A DNA stretch of 9,358 nt from JBBIRM01 sp964517975 (GTDB taxonomy: Bacteria; Desulfobacterota; BSN033; UBA1163), in assembly GCA_964517975.1 (NCBI GenBank), contig CAZFDM010000159.1, forward strand, positions 1-9,358, read 5' to 3'. The stretch's first letter is position 1, and each line of letters opens with the position of its first letter. The position numbers and the translations under genes are program-made. Positions 6,872-9,358 of the stretch are shown one piece after another. The notes under the pieces are model-generated. The model did not search any database. It saw nothing but the letters and a program-made list of their open reading frames with translations, and was not told where the DNA came from.

Positions 6872-9358
6872 CTATCTCCTTTTCATAAAAATGTACCTGC
6901 ATGGATAATAGCCCTGTCGAATGTAGGTTTGTGCCTCACCTCCAGTCACCAGAAGCATTTTAAGCTCATCACGCACTGCTTTCTGGACATTCCGCTCAAT
7001 GCTATAAAGTAGATAGGGCAGGAACATAAGGTTATGCTCTTCCTCAAACCGGTCCTCTTGATCATTGTATGAAACTGCAAAAAACTGATCCTTTGCCTCT
7101 ATGAGTCTCCGAATAAACCCCTGTGAAATGTGATTGTTGTCAAGATGTTCAAGAAGCTTTTCAGAAAATGTCGTTAATTCATTAAAAGTTAACGTTTTAA
7201 CATACTCAACCTCTCTGAGACCTTTTTTGAAAATGCTTTCCCTCGTAATCTCATTCTCGGTAAACCGAGCATACCTTGGTTTAAGCGACTCTTGCAAAAC
7301 CCTACTTCTTGGGTCCTCATGACACCAAACCGCTGTCTCACCCATGACTGTGATACGGTTTCGCCCTCTGTTCTTGGACTGTTTAAGAGCCTCCTCCGCC
7401 TTTTTCACTGCGTGGCTTATAGGATATTTAGGCTTGCAGATATAGATCCCTGCCGAAATGGTAATGTTGGGGTTGTGGCAGGTGAACTCTTTGAACCTCT
7501 TTCTGATCCCACGCGCTAGTTCGATAACTTGATCCCAAGGACCAACAATAACCAGATCATCACCACCAGCAAAAATCAGGTAGAAAATGTTTGAAACAGC
7601 ATCCTTATATGGCCAGTGGTTTTTCTGATCGATTTGCCACCTCTTGAATACCTCTGTGCAGATGGCATCCAAGTGAGCAGTAAAGAAAGTGGTTATCTGC
7701 CTGCTCAGAGTGGTAAGGCGAGAAATAGAACGGAGGTTTCCCTGTTTAGCATATTCTTCCGGGGCCTCCAGCCCTATAGAGAAGATGAATCCAAGGTTGT
7801 CTACATCCATCTTTAAAACCCCTATCCGCTTATCGCCACATCCCATATCAGCGAGAGTTGCAAACGACAGGGGCCTACCAGGTTGAACAGTAGTTTCTCC
7901 GCTTTCATCTTTCTCTGTGGAAAGTTCAAGAGTTTTAAGGGCTTTCGGCGACGTTTGCGCCAATTGAAAAAACGCCTTTACATCTGGTGTTCCCTGGCCC
8001 AATGCGTAAACTACATTAGATTGGCGGCGTATTTCGGAGATATTCACTTCATGTGTCCATAATGTCGCTGAACCGAACTTTCCAAAATTTAAGGAAGTAT
8101 CGGATTGATATTCCTTTGAAAAGGAAAGATACTTTGCCGCAGGGAGCAACTCTCCAATCTTGCGATCCCGATCACAAGAATCACAGATGTCACCTGACGT
8201 GATGAGATTTAGATTGCATGAGCGACAGACCGTCTTCTTCTCACTTCCAATTTTATCCTGCCAGAATTCTTGTTTCTCGAGAAGGGACTGGTATTTTTTC
8301 ACCTTTGCCATCGCCAGCAGATCATTCATTTCATCCTTTTTATTTGCATACATACTGCGGAGTTCATTTTTTGTCATAGGGACTTTTGCCGCCACGAAAC
8401 CAAGTTCTCCACGAAATTGCTCCAAAAACCATTCGTTAACCTCTTGTTCGAAGGTATCGAGTTTTTTCATCGTCGAGACGGTATTTGGCAACAGGAGTTC
8501 GAAATTGCCACCGCTACAAAAATTCACATTTACAAGCGTCAGATTCAGTTCCTCCAGAATAAACCGTGACAATATCTCCAACAATATGGCTACATAGAAC
8601 GAACGACCGCGTAACCTCTTAGCAATGCCACCAACCCCTTGCGATTGGCTGATTTTAAAAATGTAATCCTGAATGCCGGAAAGGTCTCCTCCATAAAGGA
8701 TAAAATCTGCTTCGCCAATTCTTTCTCCTCTCCCAACGAGATACAGCACGGATGCAATCGCCGCTGTTGTCTTAGAGTGATCGAAGAGCGAAATGTCAGG
8801 GAAGACGTTTGTGGCACTTGGGATGCAATAGGTATATTTTTCGAGTAGCCCATAAAGCTCATGGAAGTAAGAGAGGATATCGGTTGCTTTTTTTAGATCT
8901 TCAACCTCTTCAATGAATCCATCCCAAAGTCTCCGATATGTGAAGCCATTGTCAGAGACCATGCCGCTCTCAGCAAATTGAGGATACTGTTCGCATAAAT
9001 ATCCTTGGGCCAACGGGACCAGATGATGTTTCCAACGGCTGTTCAGATGGCCACGTTTGTCTCTTATCGCATACTGCAACTCGACCATGTCAAAGACCGA
9101 ATTGAGTCTAATTTCCTTAAAGTTATCAGGTTCTGGTTCATCGCTATATCGTTCCATTCCAGATGAGAGACAATCGGCCTCACGGTAAAGGTCTCCGGGA
9201 CCAGACACATGATGATGAGCGGCTTGATAAAGTTTCGACTTGTCAACAAGGTCATCCGGAACGAAGTGCTGAATGAAATAAGCAGTATGAGCAGCGTGCA
9301 AATATGACCGCCCATCAGGAGAAAACTCTTCATAATTATCTTTGATTTCTGGAAGATC
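6872..9358 (-). CDS. cas10: Cas10/Csm1, large subunit of type III-A CRISPR complex (5' partial)
   Basis: Large subunit of the Csm effector complex. It senses target RNA bound to the crRNA and makes cyclic oligoadenylate messengers from ATP; many family members also cut single-stranded DNA with an N-terminal HD domain. The frame is open to the right edge, giving 828 visible residues, so the true start and the HD motif itself are outside the window. In visible numbering: an HD-domain remnant with HAAHT at about 21-25; DISLFDHSKTTAAIA near 188-202; the first Palm entry GGDLSGIQDYIF near 223-234; a four-cysteine zinc ribbon CRSC...CDSC at 378-395; KMDVDNLGF in the second Palm; and an intact GGDD at 598-601 (bases 7556-7567), the catalytic motif of the cyclase. 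A TTG at 9299-9301 could be misread as a start, but upstream codons continue in frame (for example DLPEIKDNYEEFSPDGRSY). The stop lies 15 bases before csm2. Family assignment is secure; whether the HD nuclease is intact cannot be judged. Confidence 0.96.
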   Translation of the reverse strand, partial: DLPEIKDNYEEFSPDGRSYLHAAHTAYFIQHFVPDDLVDKSKLYQAAHHHVSGPGDLYREADCLSSGMERYSDEPEPDNFKEIRLNSVFDMVELQYAIRDKRGHLNSRWKHHLVPLAQGYLCEQYPQFAESGMVSDNGFTYRRLWDGFIEEVEDLKKATDILSYFHELYGLLEKYTYCIPSATNVFPDISLFDHSKTTAAIASVLYLVGRGERIGEADFILYGGDLSGIQDYIFKISQSQGVGGIAKRLRGRSFYVAILLEILSRFILEELNLTLVNVNFCSGGNFELLLPNTVSTMKKLDTFEQEVNEWFLEQFRGELGFVAAKVPMTKNELRSMYANKKDEMNDLLAMAKVKKYQSLLEKQEFWQDKIGSEKKTVCRSCNLNLITSGDICDSCDRDRKIGELLPAAKYLSFSKEYQSDTSLNFGKFGSATLWTHEVNISEIRRQSNVVYALGQGTPDVKAFFQLAQTSPKALKTLELSTEKDESGETTVQPGRPLSFATLADMGCGDKRIGVLKMDVDNLGFIFSIGLEAPEEYAKQGNLRSISRLTTLSRQITTFFTAHLDAICTEVFKRWQIDQKNHWPYKDAVSNIFYLIFAGGDDLVIVGPWDQVIELARGIRKRFKEFTCHNPNITISAGIYICKPKYPISHAVKKAEEALKQSKNRGRNRITVMGETAVWCHEDPRSRVLQESLKPRYARFTENEITRESIFKKGLREVEYVKTLTFNELTTFSEKLLEHLDNNHISQGFIRRLIEAKDQFFAVSYNDQEDRFEEEHNLMFLPYLLYSIERNVQKAVRDELKMLLVTGGEAQTYIRQGYYPCRYIFMKRR
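7556..7567 (-). other. Cas10 GGDD cyclase active-site motif
   Basis: The codons read Gly-Gly-Asp-Asp in the context YLIFAGGDDLVIVG. In Cas10 this Palm-domain motif binds the metal ions for cyclic oligoadenylate synthesis. Its integrity agrees with two CARF-domain receivers downstream in the same operon. Confidence 0.92.
8174..8227 (-). other. Cas10 zinc-ribbon (CxxC...CxxC) coding segment
   Basis: This segment encodes CRSC, ten residues, then CDSC. It is the four-cysteine zinc-binding insertion found between the two Palm domains of Cas10 proteins. All four cysteines are present, so the domain looks intact. Confidence 0.85.

Noticed and set aside
8160..8597. 145-residue plus-strand open frame
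   Set aside because: It is antisense to the zinc-ribbon region of cas10, rich in Ser, Phe and Arg as typical antisense shadows are, and lies fully within a well-supported gene.
8590..8862. 90-residue minus-strand open frame inside cas10
   Set aside because: Alternative frame of cas10, whose own frame carries the conserved motifs here.
1..9358. CRISPR array, cas1/cas2, cas6, transposon or tRNA genes
   Set aside because: No regularly spaced repeats, no cas1, cas2 or cas6 product, no transposase and no tRNA-like cloverleaf were recognised; these parts may lie outside the window.

Overview
The window is a type III-A (Csm) CRISPR-Cas interference operon with its accessory effector genes, all on the minus strand and transcribed from the right edge towards the left. 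In transcription order: cas10/csm1 (5' end lies beyond the right edge), csm2, csm3, csm4, csm5, a CARF-domain effector of the APE2256 type with a probable winged-helix and RelE-like toxin end, a decayed CpXC-domain gene, a Csm6-like CARF-HEPN ribonuclease of the TIGR02710 type, and the first 75 codons of a TPR-repeat protein that leaves the window at the left edge. No cas1, cas2, cas6, CRISPR array, tRNA, rRNA or insertion sequence was seen.

From 9358 to 2132 the genes are packed as one operon: gaps are 0 to 15 bases or short overlaps, and stop codons are often embedded in the next gene's Shine-Dalgarno sequence. Cas10-Csm2-Csm3-Csm4-Csm5 form the crRNA-guided RNA-targeting complex. Csm3 carries the expected catalytic Asp for target RNA cleavage. 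Cas10 carries an intact GGDD polymerase motif, so it should make cyclic oligoadenylates when target RNA is bound. The two CARF proteins are the expected receivers of that signal. One is a HEPN RNase with an R-x6-H motif. The other looks like Cami1 (CARF, winged helix, RelE), which is known to cut mRNA on ribosomes.

The 666 bases between the two effectors (1466-2131) hold a broken CpXC gene with a lost second zinc knuckle, a frameshift and an in-frame stop. The Csm6-like gene then overlaps the start of a TPR gene by ATGA. That TPR gene has no good ribosome binding site of its own, so it looks translationally coupled to the RNase and is the least explained part of the locus.

The host is probably a Gram-negative anaerobic or environmental bacterium, for example of the former deltaproteobacteria. 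The grounds are only gene content, strong AGGAGG-type ribosome binding sites and moderate base composition, so the assignment is weak.
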